Shown here piece by piece: positions 24,926 to 36,370 of a DNA stretch of 64,000 nucleotides. A model generated the notes under the pieces. The model made no database searches. It had not been told where the DNA came from and worked only from the letters and a program-made list of their open reading frames with translations. The translations under genes and the position numbers were made by a program. The first letter of the stretch is position 1. Every line of letters begins with the position of its first letter. The DNA lies in the NCBI RefSeq assembly GCF_000471905.2, contig NW_006496517.1:1495987-1559986 (forward strand), in the 5' to 3' direction. The stretch is from Amborella trichopoda (lineage: Eukaryota; Streptophyta; Magnoliopsida; Amborellales; Amborellaceae).

Positions 24926-25324
24926 TGTTTAGACTCCCTTGTGTTAAGGGCTAAACAATTAGGATTTCCTAATTACAGGAATATGTATGACATTTCTAAA
25001 ATGTTCCTATGGTGCGTGGAGTATGGGACGGAGGTATAGTAGGATGTACTATGCTAGTACGTTCTTGAGTACAATTTAAGCTAGAAATAGGGCATTTGAA
25101 AAGGGCAAAAATTGATTTTTGGGTCAGAGACAGTAAAAAAACCTTATAGATCTAGACTCAATGGTTTAGAATTGTGAGCGTTAGAGAATCACCTTAGCTA
25201 TAGTAGAGTGTCTACACCATGGGTTTTTTGTGGACCTAAAGGTTCATTTGATTTGAAAGGTAAGAGAGGGGGTATAGGGCTTCAACCATTTTTTAAAGGA
25301 AAAGATTTATATAAGGTGTCAATC

Positions 25325-25560
25325 TTATACTAAAGAAGTAAGGTGCACCTCAAAAACCTTTAGAAAAGGTTGTTATGACATCGGAAAACACTCTTACTGA
25401 TCAACTCGACCTTAAGATATATCAATACGTATAAAAAAAAAAGAAGATATTTTTTAGTCCTAAAAATAGTGCATCTTATAACACATTATCTGAACTATTC
25501 ATTTTCAAGATTTTGAAGTCTTTATAGACCTACACGATCCATACCCAATAAAAAAGCTTT
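25325..25560 (-). mobile_element. Foldback repeat family, copy C (inverted, truncated)
   Basis: Read on the minus strand it contains CAAAATCTTGAAAATGAATAG, CAGATAATGTGTTATAAGATG and a terminal GAGGTGCACCTTACTTC block. It is inverted relative to the other copies and stops short at the right-hand side. Confidence 0.5.
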
Positions 25561-27124
25561 AAATCTTATAATAGGGGGTAGAGACACAATTTCAAGCCAC
25601 AGTAAGTTTTCGACACTAGAACTTCAGCTTCCAGCAGGGGTTGGAGGGGTTGGAGGTGCCCCTTACTTCGACTGTATAAGGTGGATGCCAAATATATATT
25701 GCACCATTTTCTAAATACTGAGAAAAAAAAATTTACAAAATTTCCCCAAAGAAAAATATAGGAAAAATGAGAATGAAACGAGGTAATATTGAAAATAGAT
25801 CTATGCATAGTTTTTGTGGAAATTGATATATTGTTTTTTCTTTATGAATGACGCTATTTATGTTTTTGCCTTGTCCAATGGCGCATTTTTTAATTTCTTA
25901 AAATTTCACTTAAAAATTAAAGTCCATTTTAACGAGTATTAAGCTGCTATACAAATGCTTTTATACAAGAAATAGAGGCTATCATTTAGTGTAGGGACCA
26001 TATTTTCTACTGTTAGGTGTTAATTGCCTATTAATAAGCTATTAACGTGAGTGTATTTTAACTCATGTCCTATTTCCTTTTCCTTTATAATGGCCTTTAT
26101 TTATAATAGACATTTGTTAGACCTTGCTTGCGGATAGAAAAAGAAGAATCAACTGCTACGATTAATAGAAGGAGAGAAGAATAAATAAAAGGAAAAATTG
26201 TCAAAATATTTACGTGGGATGCACTATTAACATTTTACACATTTGTAACAATTTCAACCGATGATCATGTGTCCTCTTATGATTATTTTAAAATTAAATC
26301 AAACTATGTGCACAAAATATTAAATAATGCATCTCTTGTGGCTGTAATAAATTTACCTAAAGCAAAAAGAGATTCTACTCCTGTGGGAGTAGAATGTCTA
26401 TTTACTCCCTCTAATAACATCTCCACCTAAAATAAATTTTAGGACTTCAAATTTTGGAAATGCAACTTCTTCAACCCATAAATTAACTTCAATAATTTTT
26501 TTCCCTAATTGTACCCTCGATGTACTTGAAAAAAACAGTATTGAGATTAAATGGAAACCATCCAAATTTTAGATGTTGAGATGTATTATTATAAAACTCA
26601 AATTTATATTTTTTTATAATAATTATCTAATAATTCTTAAATAATTCCCAAAATTTTATATTAAAAAAATTCTCCTAAGGGACAGAGGAGAATCACAACC
26701 GTTCAAAAAAAGGAGAAACCATTACAAACTAAAATAGGGTTGACGCAAGTAGGTCCAAGAGTAATGCATTTATGACGAATACTCAACTCAGGGGTATTAT
26801 TATTATTTATATAAAATACAATGAAAGCGATAAAGGGTGCTTCCCAGAATGTCCCTGGGGTCTTTCATTTGACGACTAGCATGGTGGCTTAAGAGACCAA
26901 AAAAACAAAAGTTAAAAAAGGGCTTATGCTCTCAGGGCCTTTTCCCCCTTCATTAATCCCATTTTGGGGAGTAGTTTAGGAACTTTGAATCTGAATTCTT
27001 TAACCGAATAAAAGTTTTAGAAGTTCTTTTTATTTTCTAAACATGGCCATAAAATTGAACATCTCATTGTATCAAATTGTCATATAGTACATCTAAATTA
27101 TTTTTACGAGAGTGTTGTTTGTAT
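25561..27124. other. Intergenic DNA, no gene seen
   Basis: AT-rich with no recognisable coding or structured feature. The 80-residue minus-strand frame at 25566-25808 has no similarity I can name. Confidence 0.45.
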
Positions 27125-27475
27125 AAAGCTATCAATCTTAAACAATCAAAGTAAGGAGCTCCTCTAAATCTTGGTAAAAGATGTAGTTGTGGTATCTAAA
27201 AACTTTGGATTCATCGATTTTTACCTTTAGAGATACAAATTGAAGCTCCAAAAATAGTGTACATTGAGCAGATCTACAAACACTTTGAAATTTAAAAAAT
27301 AGATGGTTCAGATAATGTGTTATAATATACTCTATTTTTAAGACCTAGAATACATTTTTTTTTATAGCCATAAACATAAATCTCGAAGTCCAAATGAATA
27401 ATTTTAGGTTTTTTTTTATGTCTAAATAACATTTTGGGGTAGATTTTTGAGGTGACCTACATGGGAGGATTTTTG
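27125..27475 (+). mobile_element. Foldback repeat family, copy D
   Basis: It contains AACAATCAAAGTAAGGAGCTCC, GATGGTTCAGATAATGTG and TATAATATACTC, with an end of TTGAGGTGACCTAC. It sits directly before copy E. Confidence 0.5.
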
Positions 27476-27629
27476 TACTACGAAAGTTTGAAAATCACCT
27501 TAGAATCACTTATTCTAAAAAGAAAATGAAATTTGAGGTTTCAAACACTTAGGTCTTAGCCTTTTGCAAATTGAACGGTTTCTATTCAACCTTTAGACAT
27601 TATTTTTTGGGTGCGATGCGATTTCTACA

Positions 27630-27995
27630 AGGTTGCAACCTTAAGCAATCCAATTAAGGCGTACCTTAAAATTTTATCATAACATTTAATATTGTTGTAA
27701 AGAATTCTTAGTATTATCTTAAAATCTATTTTCATACCAAATTAGAAAATTTTAAATTTAAAAAATAGTTAAAATTAATTAGGTCTATAAATATATGAAA
27801 ATCTTGAAAATGGACGGGCTAAATAATGTGTTGCAGGATGCACAATTTTTGGGACTCAAAAGCTTTTTTTTTTTCATATTCATATATCCTGATTAGAGTG
27901 TTTTTTCAACATTAAAACAATATTTTCAATAGATTTTTGACGTGCATATCTGATTCTACATTTTAAAGTTGCAACCTTATATAAACTTTTTTCTT
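27630..27995 (+). mobile_element. Foldback repeat family, copy E
   Basis: This is the copy closest to copy A. GGTTGCAACCTTAAG at the start is echoed by AAAGTTGCAACCTTATATAAAC at the end. The core has AAAATCTTGAAAATGGACGG, AATAATGTGTTGCAGGATGC, CAACATTAAAACAA and GACGTGCATATC. It lies about 0.7 kb upstream of the probable transcription start of the receptor pseudokinase gene. Confidence 0.55.
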
Positions 27996-28159
27996 ATTTT
28001 TTTGCTTAGAGGGTATAATTATAACTTTTTTATTGAGTTTAATCGATGTGGTAAAGACGTAATATCAGCAAAATTTGACGTCTTAAAACTAGACCTAGGT
28101 GAGATTTGTTTTGAGGGAGTAAACAGATAGTATACTCCCAAGGGAGTAGAATAAATTTT

Positions 28160-28720
28160 GGTAGGGAGGAGGGCACGACCGATTCAGGAGAGAGAGAGAG
28201 GAGGAGAGAGAGAGGAGAGAAGGAGAGAGAGAGAGGAGAGAAGGAGAGAGAGAGAGAGAGAGAGAGAGGAGAGCCCAGTCAAAACTCCAAACCAAGAGAG
28301 AGTTTTCAATGGAGAAAAAAAGGGGGATTGAGAATGAAGAAATGTAGAGAGAGAAGAGAGAAGAAAAAAAAAAGAAGAAGAGAGTTTACGCGTCCGATTT
28401 TGGCGGGCGGGTCCACCCATTCCCCACCACTTACTCGTGGCCGGCTGCCGGCGTGTAAGCGCCGGGTGTTTGGGCTCCCCAGAAAAACACCAAAAAAAAA
28501 ATAAAGAAGAAAAAATATTGAGAAAAAAAGGGCAAAAAAGGAGAAGAAAAAGATACGGGGAAATAGGAAAAAAAGAAAAAAGGGTAAGAATGGGATGGGG
28601 TCGGAGATGCGTATGGGAAGCGGCAGTTCGGACCATGGCGGAGGGGCTTTGAGAAAAGTCTGATTTTTTTTCCTTTTTTTTTTTTCATTGGGGCGAGAGA
28701 AGAACAGACGAAGAAAGAAA
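28160..28720 (+). promoter_or_regulatory. Purine-rich promoter region of the receptor pseudokinase gene
   Basis: A GA microsatellite (28184-28270) is followed by a strongly purine-rich plus strand to about 28690. This lies just upstream of a pyrimidine-rich leader. An AAACCCTAA telobox occurs at 28789-28797 in the presumed leader. GA-rich tracts next to transcription starts are common in plants and can recruit GAGA-binding (BBR/BPC) factors, but none is shown here. Confidence 0.4.
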
Positions 28721-30221
28721 GAAGAACAACAAGCTCTTTGCTTCGGCTGCTACCGTCTCTTCTCAGCTTCTCTCCGCCCTGCTAAAAAAAACCCTAATTT
28801 CACCCTCTTGGCAAACTCTTATCTCGTTTCTTGAGGTTCTTCTTCTCTCCCTCTTGCCAACTCTTATCTCGTTTTCGGGTCATTTTCTTTTTGAAAATTG
28901 AATTTCGTCATCATTTGATTTCTTTTGGAAACTGAAGTTGTTGTCTTGATGAAATGATTGAGTTTTGGTGTATATTATCGAACTATTTTCTTTGATCTTC
29001 TGCGAGATTGATGGCCAATTATGTATCTTTGAATTTATTCGGTTATTATCAAGTGTCGATGTTAATATCTCTGTTTGTGAGATTGTGTGGGATCGATGGA
29101 GCTCTTATGAATTCAATTATTTTGTGTGTGTTATGTGAATTTTGTCCGGAATTCTGTCTATTTTATAAAATCTGGTGGGATTGATTGCTGAATGAGAAGC
29201 TCTGATCCGTTCAGTTATTTAAACATGCATGGCTTGCTTTGTAATTTTCTCTTACTTTTTTATTGATGTTGGATTGATTACCGACTTAATAGTTTCTCTT
29301 AAACGATCGGCCGTGATTTTTGTTTGTTCTATTGAATGAATTGGTGGTAGATTACTTATAGAGCTAAAAGTTTTATACGGCATTAGTAGGTTTGTTGAGC
29401 TCTTAGGTGGGTGCTTTATCTCACCGTTGAGTTTTTAGGTGTGCACTTTGTGCTGTCGTTATTATTTTTGATATTTATCTAATGGAATTGCTTGCAGAGG
29501 AGGTCACCTTTGTGATCTGGATCTACTTTTATCTTACTTTTGATAAAAAGAAGGTCCCATCAAAGTTGGTCATTTTTACATGGACTCGGTGATTGTGTCA
29601 TTCTCCTTTGATGTATGTTAAGTGATGCCTATTGAATCCTTGGTTTAACCTCCTAATAATGTGTTGCTGTTCACATTTGAAGGAATCTAATTCTTGAATC
29701 ATCTATTTTTCAGAAATATTTATTAACTGGCACATCAATTTGTTCATGTGCAACAATCTTAGATTGTATACCTGACAAGCAATTGTCTTGATATGTCATT
29801 ATCTGGTTCTGCTCTCTAATTCATAATTCTTCACCTGATTACCCCTTCTCTTCTTCATTTTTCAGGACAGTTACAATTGATCTAAAGTTATATGTAAACA
29901 AACAAGATAGCATATTGAGTTTCTATTTCCTGGCTGCCTTCTTGGGAGATCGTGCACTTCAGAAATCCTCAAGTGATTTGTAAGATAGTAAACAGTTGAG
30001 GTAAATTATGTGCTGGCCTCCTGATGCTCAGGAATGGGTTTGATTGAAAATATTGGAGTCAAATCATATTGGACAGACGCATCTTTACCATGCTTGATGG
30101 TGAGAAGTTATTTATTCTGGGTTGTAAACTCGACATTTTGAAAGATTCTTGTTCGCGTAAATCTGGCAATCTGGAAGCTGGTAGAAAGTCCCACTGGCCA
30201 TATAATTTTACCTCTCGAGAG
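28700..30221 (+). other. 5' leader of the receptor gene with a probable leader intron and uORFs
   Basis: The last leader exon probably begins at 29866, after a TTTTTCAG acceptor. The matching donor, somewhere in 28.8-29.0 kb, is not clear. Within the 356-nt final leader segment lie an AUG-stop minimal uORF (29892-29897, ATGTAA) and an 11-codon uORF (30008-30043). There is also an ATG at 30090 with A at -3 that is in frame with the main start at 30222 and has no stop between. These could reduce or redirect initiation on the main CDS. Confidence 0.5.
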
Positions 30222-33200
30222 ATGAGGGGTAGATGGAACCTCTTTAGGTTCCTATTGCAGAAGGTCATATGGGTTGTTCTAATCTTCCATCTAAAAATTG
30301 ATCAGTGCTGGTCTCTCAATCTTGAAGGTATGAACTCTATTATCCTTTCCCTGACTTGATTTATGGTTTCTTATGAGCTCCACTCCCAAGCACTGGGTTC
30401 TTATGATATTGATATTCTTTTAGTTTTATCTCTGCTTTTCTCTAGTCTCCTCTAGAAACATTCCAGTTTTTTCCAAGGTTTTTGACTGGATATGATATTG
30501 AACCTCACAGTTTTTTGCAATTCCAGGCTTGGCGTTGTTGGACTTCTGTTCAAAAGTGGAAACAGATCCCTTTGGTGCCTTATCTAACTGGAACCCGGCT
30601 GACAATGACCCTTGTGCATGGTCTGGAGTTCATTGCTTGGATGGGAGTGTAAAGAAGCTGTAAGTAATGCATTTTACGCACATTTCTTCTTCTTATTCGA
30701 CTTTTTAATGTTATTATTATCATCGTCATTACTGTTATTTTTTAGCAACTGCTGCTGGGGCTTTTCTCCGAGTCTCTTGATATTTGGCCTATCTGTATAT
30801 TCAACTATTTATTGTTACACCTATCATTTGTCTTGCGTGTTACTCTTATTAGACAAATGGGTATGCATTCTCTTGTTAACTAGTAGCAGTTTCTTATTAG
30901 AAAAAAACAATATCTATTCTTAGTTGCAGATCTAAAAGAAAAAGAGAAAAAAAAAGAGAAGATAAAGAGCCTGGGTTAGCTTGTTTGGGCTTTTTGGAAC
31001 AAACTTCAAGGGTTTGAACCCTTGACCTCCCTCAACCAAACCAATATGCCTATCTTTGCATGTTCCTCGTGAAGGTGAAGGAGTTATGTATATTGAGGAA
31101 AATTCTGTGCGGAGGTCATATGAGAGTCTGAACTTGGGACGTAATAAGCGGGAGTTCGGAAACTACCCCTAATAATGTGGAACCTTTTAGTGCAAGGCAA
31201 TGCCTTGAAGTACAATAGGTGAGCATGATGCGAAACACCACCTCCATGGAAACTTGAGTATTTTTAAGGAGTTGCAGAAGATATGTGAGTCACTTGATAT
31301 CACTTTCTTGCAAATTGGTGATTGGTTTTCCCAAGTTTCTAAACATTATTGTGATTTACAGCACATTTTGGATGAAGTGGTGTTGTGATGGATATTTGGT
31401 GTCATTTATGAAGGATGTGTTATTGTTTAGAATCATGATTCTCCTTGTGAGTGCATCTGTCTTAACGATGTCCCTCTCGGTTCATGATTAGTTGCTTCTG
31501 CATTCTTACATGTTTATTCCCTCTCCCTGCCTCTAAGATTCTGATCCTTTAGGCACCAGGAATTTTATGGTTCTTCTCCAAAAGTTGATTAGGTCATTTC
31601 TGAATATGTCAAGCATGCCTGTAATGTCTGTGCTACCTCTGTGCATTCTATAACAAGCCAAGTATTCAGGACACTTCAGGATGCTTTATGGACTTCCAGC
31701 AAAGAACTCAGTCAAGTGAAGCTTCATCGTGGTCTGTGTTGTTTTGTTTGTCGACTTAGAATTGTATAGTTTCTTCCTTGGGATGATCGGGAGAGTTTGT
31801 CTTGGAGAAATTGAATACCTGATGAGTAGTTGGATGCTTTTGCTCCCAAAGTTGGTTCTACTACAATTGTTTAATCATTATTTTGCTTAGAGTAACTCAT
31901 TATGCAACTTCTTAATGCATCATCTGTTAGTAATAATGTGCTTCCCTCTACTATTCTTGCAGGGAACTAAAAGGCCTTTCTTTAGGAGGGACACTGTCAT
32001 CTGAGCTTGGAAAGCTCAATCAGTTGACAACTCTGTAAGCATTATTTGTCCTGTTGGAAGGATGCATAAAGTACATTATATGAACATGCATAAATATATG
32101 AGCACATGCATGAATGTGTACATAAACAGTTGTGATGTGGTTGTGCATGCATGCAATTGTGTGCATTTCTCTGTTCTGGTCTGTGTTTGTTTGTGTCATT
32201 GCCCTCATGCTTGCGCGCATCAAATGTTTTTTTCTCCCTTCAAAGTTTAGAGGCTTATTTTTTTTTTGGTTGGTTATGTCCAGTGTGTTATCGAAAAACC
32301 ATTTCTTTGGTGCCATCCCCATGGAGATCGGGGAATTGACAAAGCTGGAGATATTGGACCTGAGCGATAATTGCTTGAGTGGATGGATACCAAAAGAAGT
32401 CGGCAATATATCACCACTTAAGATGCTGTGAGTAGATGCTATGTTACTGTAGATTTTCAAAGTGGTTAATGCACAAGTTCTAAATTCCCAATTTCCTGAA
32501 TATTTTCATGTTCTTAATCTGGATTTCTTTTTGTTTACCTTTTTGGCATGATAGACGTCTTAGCCACAACAGGTTCCAGGGTGGCCTACCTCAAGAGATT
32601 GGAAAGCTCAAGTTACTGTCTGTGCTGCTGGTTGACCAAAATCTTGCATCGGGTGCTTCTCCAGAAACATTCGCCTGGAGCAGAAAACTCGGTCTGAGGT
32701 AATGGCTTATCTGGTCATTTGATTTAATTATGCACTCATTAAAAACTTTATGCAAGATGGATATTATGTGGTTGTACTCGTAAGGAATGAATGCTGTATG
32801 TTCATGCGTTTATATTAGATATGATGTTTTTTTCCCTTTAGATGGTTAACATGCAACTATAAGATGGAGTACTTCTAGATGTCCAATATGTGCAGACTTG
32901 GAACATGAATTTCCTAATATCAATCTATAATTTAATGGTCATGTATCCAAGTGAAAAAACTGAAGTAAATAATGTAATCCTGGTGTTGGAAATACGAGGA
33001 TCTATCTTACTGCTTGGGCATTTCTCTTGATATCATTCTTACAATATGCACGATTCACTCTACTTGCATTATTATGTGGGAAATATGTTTCTCTCGACAA
33101 AAGAAGGATGTTATTTTTTTCACCTATTAGAGATTCAAGAAGGAAACTTTTAAAATTTTTGAGATGCCTCTACTGTTCAAAGCAAATCCTAGATCTTTTA

Positions 33201-35675
33201 GTTCTATTTCAATCTTCGTAAAATGGTTGTGCACTTGTTCTTCTGTTACTTTTTCTTTTTTACAATACCTGAGCTGAGTTATTCATCAAATGAAGTCTTT
33301 GACTTCCTGATATTTTACATAACATTGTTTTTTAGCAGGGGTGGTTCAATTTATAATGATGAGAAGAGTGATGGCAACTTATCTGGTGAGAGTATATGCC
33401 ATTTACGTGTTCTACAGTTCTTCAGATTGACTCCTATGAAGTTTTCACTAAGTTTAAATATTACCATTATCAAAAACAAGAAAAGAAAAAAGAAGGGAAA
33501 AAAGTCTTATGAAACTCTTCCATCTCCAGCAGGTTCAGCTGTGCCATACTTAACACAAGGGATAAAGCTAGTTGTGGAATCTGTTCGCCGCAAACTACTC
33601 CAGGAATCTAGTAATCTTCCTGCTGTCCCTATTGGTGGTGTACCTGAACCCACAAGCGTCCCCTCTACAGGTAGCGGTTCATTTCCTGCAGTCCCTAGCA
33701 ACAGTGAGACTAGTGGAGTATCTCCTGTACATTCTCCATCTCCATCTCCTTCTCCTGCAAATGTCCCTTCTAGTGATCCATTGGCCAAGAATCCCTCTTC
33801 TCCAAAATCTCCTGTGTTTGCTGAGAAGCCATCTAATTCATCGGACAATCATTCAACTTCTTCAACTAAAAACTCCTCCAAAATGTGGGTTTATGTTGTT
33901 GTTCTCCCTGTTGTTTCAGTCATTGCAATCGCCTGTGTAGCCATTCTTTGTGTGTGCCGTAATCGTGGGGCATCGACCATTGGGCCTTGGAAAACTGGTC
34001 TCAGTGGGCAGTTGCAGAAAGCATTTGTAACAGGTATGATATGAATTATGTTTTTGTGAGCTGTGAAAGAATAATTTGTGATTGGTTTGAGTTGGGGTGA
34101 CTGTACTGAGATTAACTTTTGTGTTTCTCGGTGTACTATTTATTTGCAGGGGTGCCTGAGCTCAATCGTTCAGAACTTGAAGCAGCTTGTGAGGATTTCA
34201 GCAATATTATTGGTTCATTGCCAGATTGTACGGTGTTTAAGGGGACATTGTCGAGTGGAGTTGAGATAGCAGTTGCTTCTACTACTGTACCATCTGCCAA
34301 AGAATGGTCAAATCGTGCTGAGATCCATTTCAGGAAAAAGGTCATTATTCCCTTCTCTCTCTCTCGCTCTCTCTCTCTCTCAGCAATTTCTTTTGTGGGA
34401 GAAATGATTCTGTGAATACTTTCTTTGACACTTTGTCCACTTCCTTATCTATAGATTGACACACTGTCACGACTGAACCACAAGAACTATGTGAATCTCA
34501 TTGGCTACTGTGAGGAGGATGATCCTTTTGTGAGAATGATGGTTTTTGAGTATGCGCCCAATGGAACCCTTTATGAGCATCTGCATGGTGAGAAAACATT
34601 CGTTGTCAAAATTCCTCTCCTCTCATTCTATAACAATGAAGATGTAGAAAGCTTGGAGCCTAAATTTTTTTACGAATTTTATATGACATTTCATTTCAGT
34701 TAAAGAAGTTGAACATTTGGACTGGACTGCAAGAGTGCGGATTATCATGGGCATGGCGTACTGCCTTCAGTATATGCACCATGAGCTAAACCCTCCTGTG
34801 GCACATCCTAACTTGAACTCTAATGCAATCTATTTAACGGACGACTTTGCTGCCAAGGTATATGAATGTGTTTTCCTTTTAGTCAATGATTTCAGGCCCG
34901 AAAGTTTTTCTTCGATTTCCTTGCATGCTGTATACTTGTGATCTTTCTCTGAGACATTATTTGGGATGGTATTATCCAGTTGGCAGATTTTAGCTTCTGG
35001 AAAGACTTTGTGTCAAGGGGGAAGTCCACTGGCGATGATGACAGCGACAATTCTGATTTTCCTTTTGCTGACCCTGATAGCAATGTCTATAGCTTTGGCA
35101 TACTTTTACTTGAAATCATCTCTGGGAAGCTTCCTTATTCCAAGGAACAGGGACTGCTTGTCAACTTGGTAATGTATCTTATTTTCAGTTTTTCCCTTAC
35201 TTCTACCTGTTCTTCTATGAAGTTCATGGACAATCAGTGTCTCTTTGATGATTTGCGTGTTGGATTTTTTGGGATTAGGATGTTCTATTAAAACAAATAT
35301 GTTGATATTTTTAAAAAAAGAAGTCTGATACAAGTTCTTATATGCTCCTATGTGTGTACATTGTCTGCTATATCCCAGATATTAAACACTCAGGTAGGAA
35401 TTACTACTTCCTCTGCCTAACCAGATTGTTAATATGAGAGAGAGAGAGAGAGAGAGAGAGGAGGCTCAGTGATGACTAATTACTTAAGTTAATCGACTAA
35501 CTCCTCCTAGTGACGTCGTCGTCGTCGTCGTTGTTATAGTTAATAGTCGGTCCGTTCTACTNNNNNNNNNNNNNNNNNNNNTCGTCGTACTACTACTACC
35601 TAACGTAACTTAACTAACTACGTACGTAGGTACGTAACGTTACTTACTTCCTCTACGTACTACGTAGTAGTTAGT

Positions 35676-35708
<33 letters not shown>

Positions 35709-36086
35709 GGCTCATGATGCAATTCTAAGTTAATGCCAATCTCCATGAGCTGCTGCTGTTATGTATATGCCGGTTCTCAATTCTTGTTTTGAGGACCATT
35801 TCTGAATCTGTTACCATCATGACAGGCTATTGATTACATGAACGACAAAAGGAGCATCAGCTACATGATAGATCCCACTTTGAAGTCGTTCAAGAACAAG
35901 GAGCTCGATGTTATCTGTGAGGTTATACAAGAGTGCATACAACCTGACATTAAGCAAAGACCTACAATAAAGGAAATAACTGCAAAATTGAGAGAGGCCA
36001 TTCCGATCTCACCTGATGCGGCTACCCCGAGACTCTCCCCTCTTTGGTGGGCCGAACTTGAGATCCTCTCAGTGGAAGCCAGCTAG
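30222..36086 (+). CDS. LRR receptor-like pseudokinase, MRH1/MDIS2 family
   Basis: Twelve coding exons: 30222-30327, 30527-30659, 31963-32034, 32284-32427, 32555-32698, 33339-33385, 33533-34033, 34150-34340, 34455-34587, 34700-34857, 34980-35168, 35826-36086. All junctions are GT/AG with consistent phases and give 692 residues, against about 680 in Arabidopsis MRH1. Order: signal peptide (1 to about 31); LRRNT with WNPADNDPCAWSGVHC (about 55-75); three or four LRRs (80-200); a Pro/Ser-rich linker (about 232-330); transmembrane helix (333-355); kinase-like domain (about 384-680); and a conserved end SPLWWAELEILS. The catalytic residues are missing. The VAIK lysine region reads VASTT (424-428), the HRD loop reads AHPNLN (525-530) and DFG reads DFS (546-548). 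Relatives act at the plasma membrane in root-hair growth or in pollen-tube perception of female LURE peptides. The last intron holds a 20-N gap but no exon is missing. Confidence 0.92.
33386..33532 (+). other. 147-nt intron that stays in frame and has no stop
   Basis: The donor GT at 33386 and acceptor AG at 33531-33532 bound an intron of exactly 49 codons. It reads through without a stop in the frame of both neighbouring exons. If retained it would add a basic Lys-rich segment to the extracellular linker. The splice choice comes from GT/AG consensus and family alignment; retention would give an equally open protein. Confidence 0.55.
35400..35715. repeat. (AG)n microsatellite with a 20-N gap in the last intron
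   Basis: An AG run (about 35436-35462) decays into TCG/TAG words, then 20 Ns at 35562-35581, then TACG-type words (ACGTACGTAGG) and a second AG run from about 35680. This mirrors the layout at 8346-8660. Confidence 0.8.
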
Positions 36087-36370
36087 CCACATCTAGCATT
36101 GTGTTCCTCTCTCTCCTCCTCTCTCTCTCTCTCTCTCTATTTCTCCCCCCTTTGTAAGTGCCTCTGTATCTTTTATATGACCATGCTGTATAGTCTTTCT
36201 TTGCTTTTCCTTTTCCCTTGTGATATTTTCAACCTGCTGTTATGTTTTACAATGGCCCGAGCTTTCTCTCTTGTAACCACCATCCACAATTCTTTTCATT
36301 CTTTCCCTATTTCTTTCTATTTTTTTGCCCCCAATATATCCCAATAAAGTGTGACCTATGTTGTCAACTA
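36087..36370 (+). terminator. 3' UTR and polyadenylation region of the receptor pseudokinase gene
   Basis: After the TAG at 36084-36086 there is a CT-rich 3' UTR and an AATAAA at 36343-36348, 257 bases past the stop. No other gene signal intervenes. Confidence 0.55.

Noticed and set aside
28184..28688. Minus-strand frames rich in Ser, Leu and Phe
   Set aside because: They are the antisense of the GA-rich upstream region; the composition follows the microsatellite and no family is recognisable.
32062..32250. Cys/His-rich plus-strand frames in the third coding intron of the receptor gene
   Set aside because: They derive from ATG/CATG-rich intron text and are interrupted by the well-supported exon 4 acceptor.
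33507..33848. 113-codon minus-strand frame
   Set aside because: It is the antisense shadow of the Pro/Ser-rich linker exon of the receptor gene.
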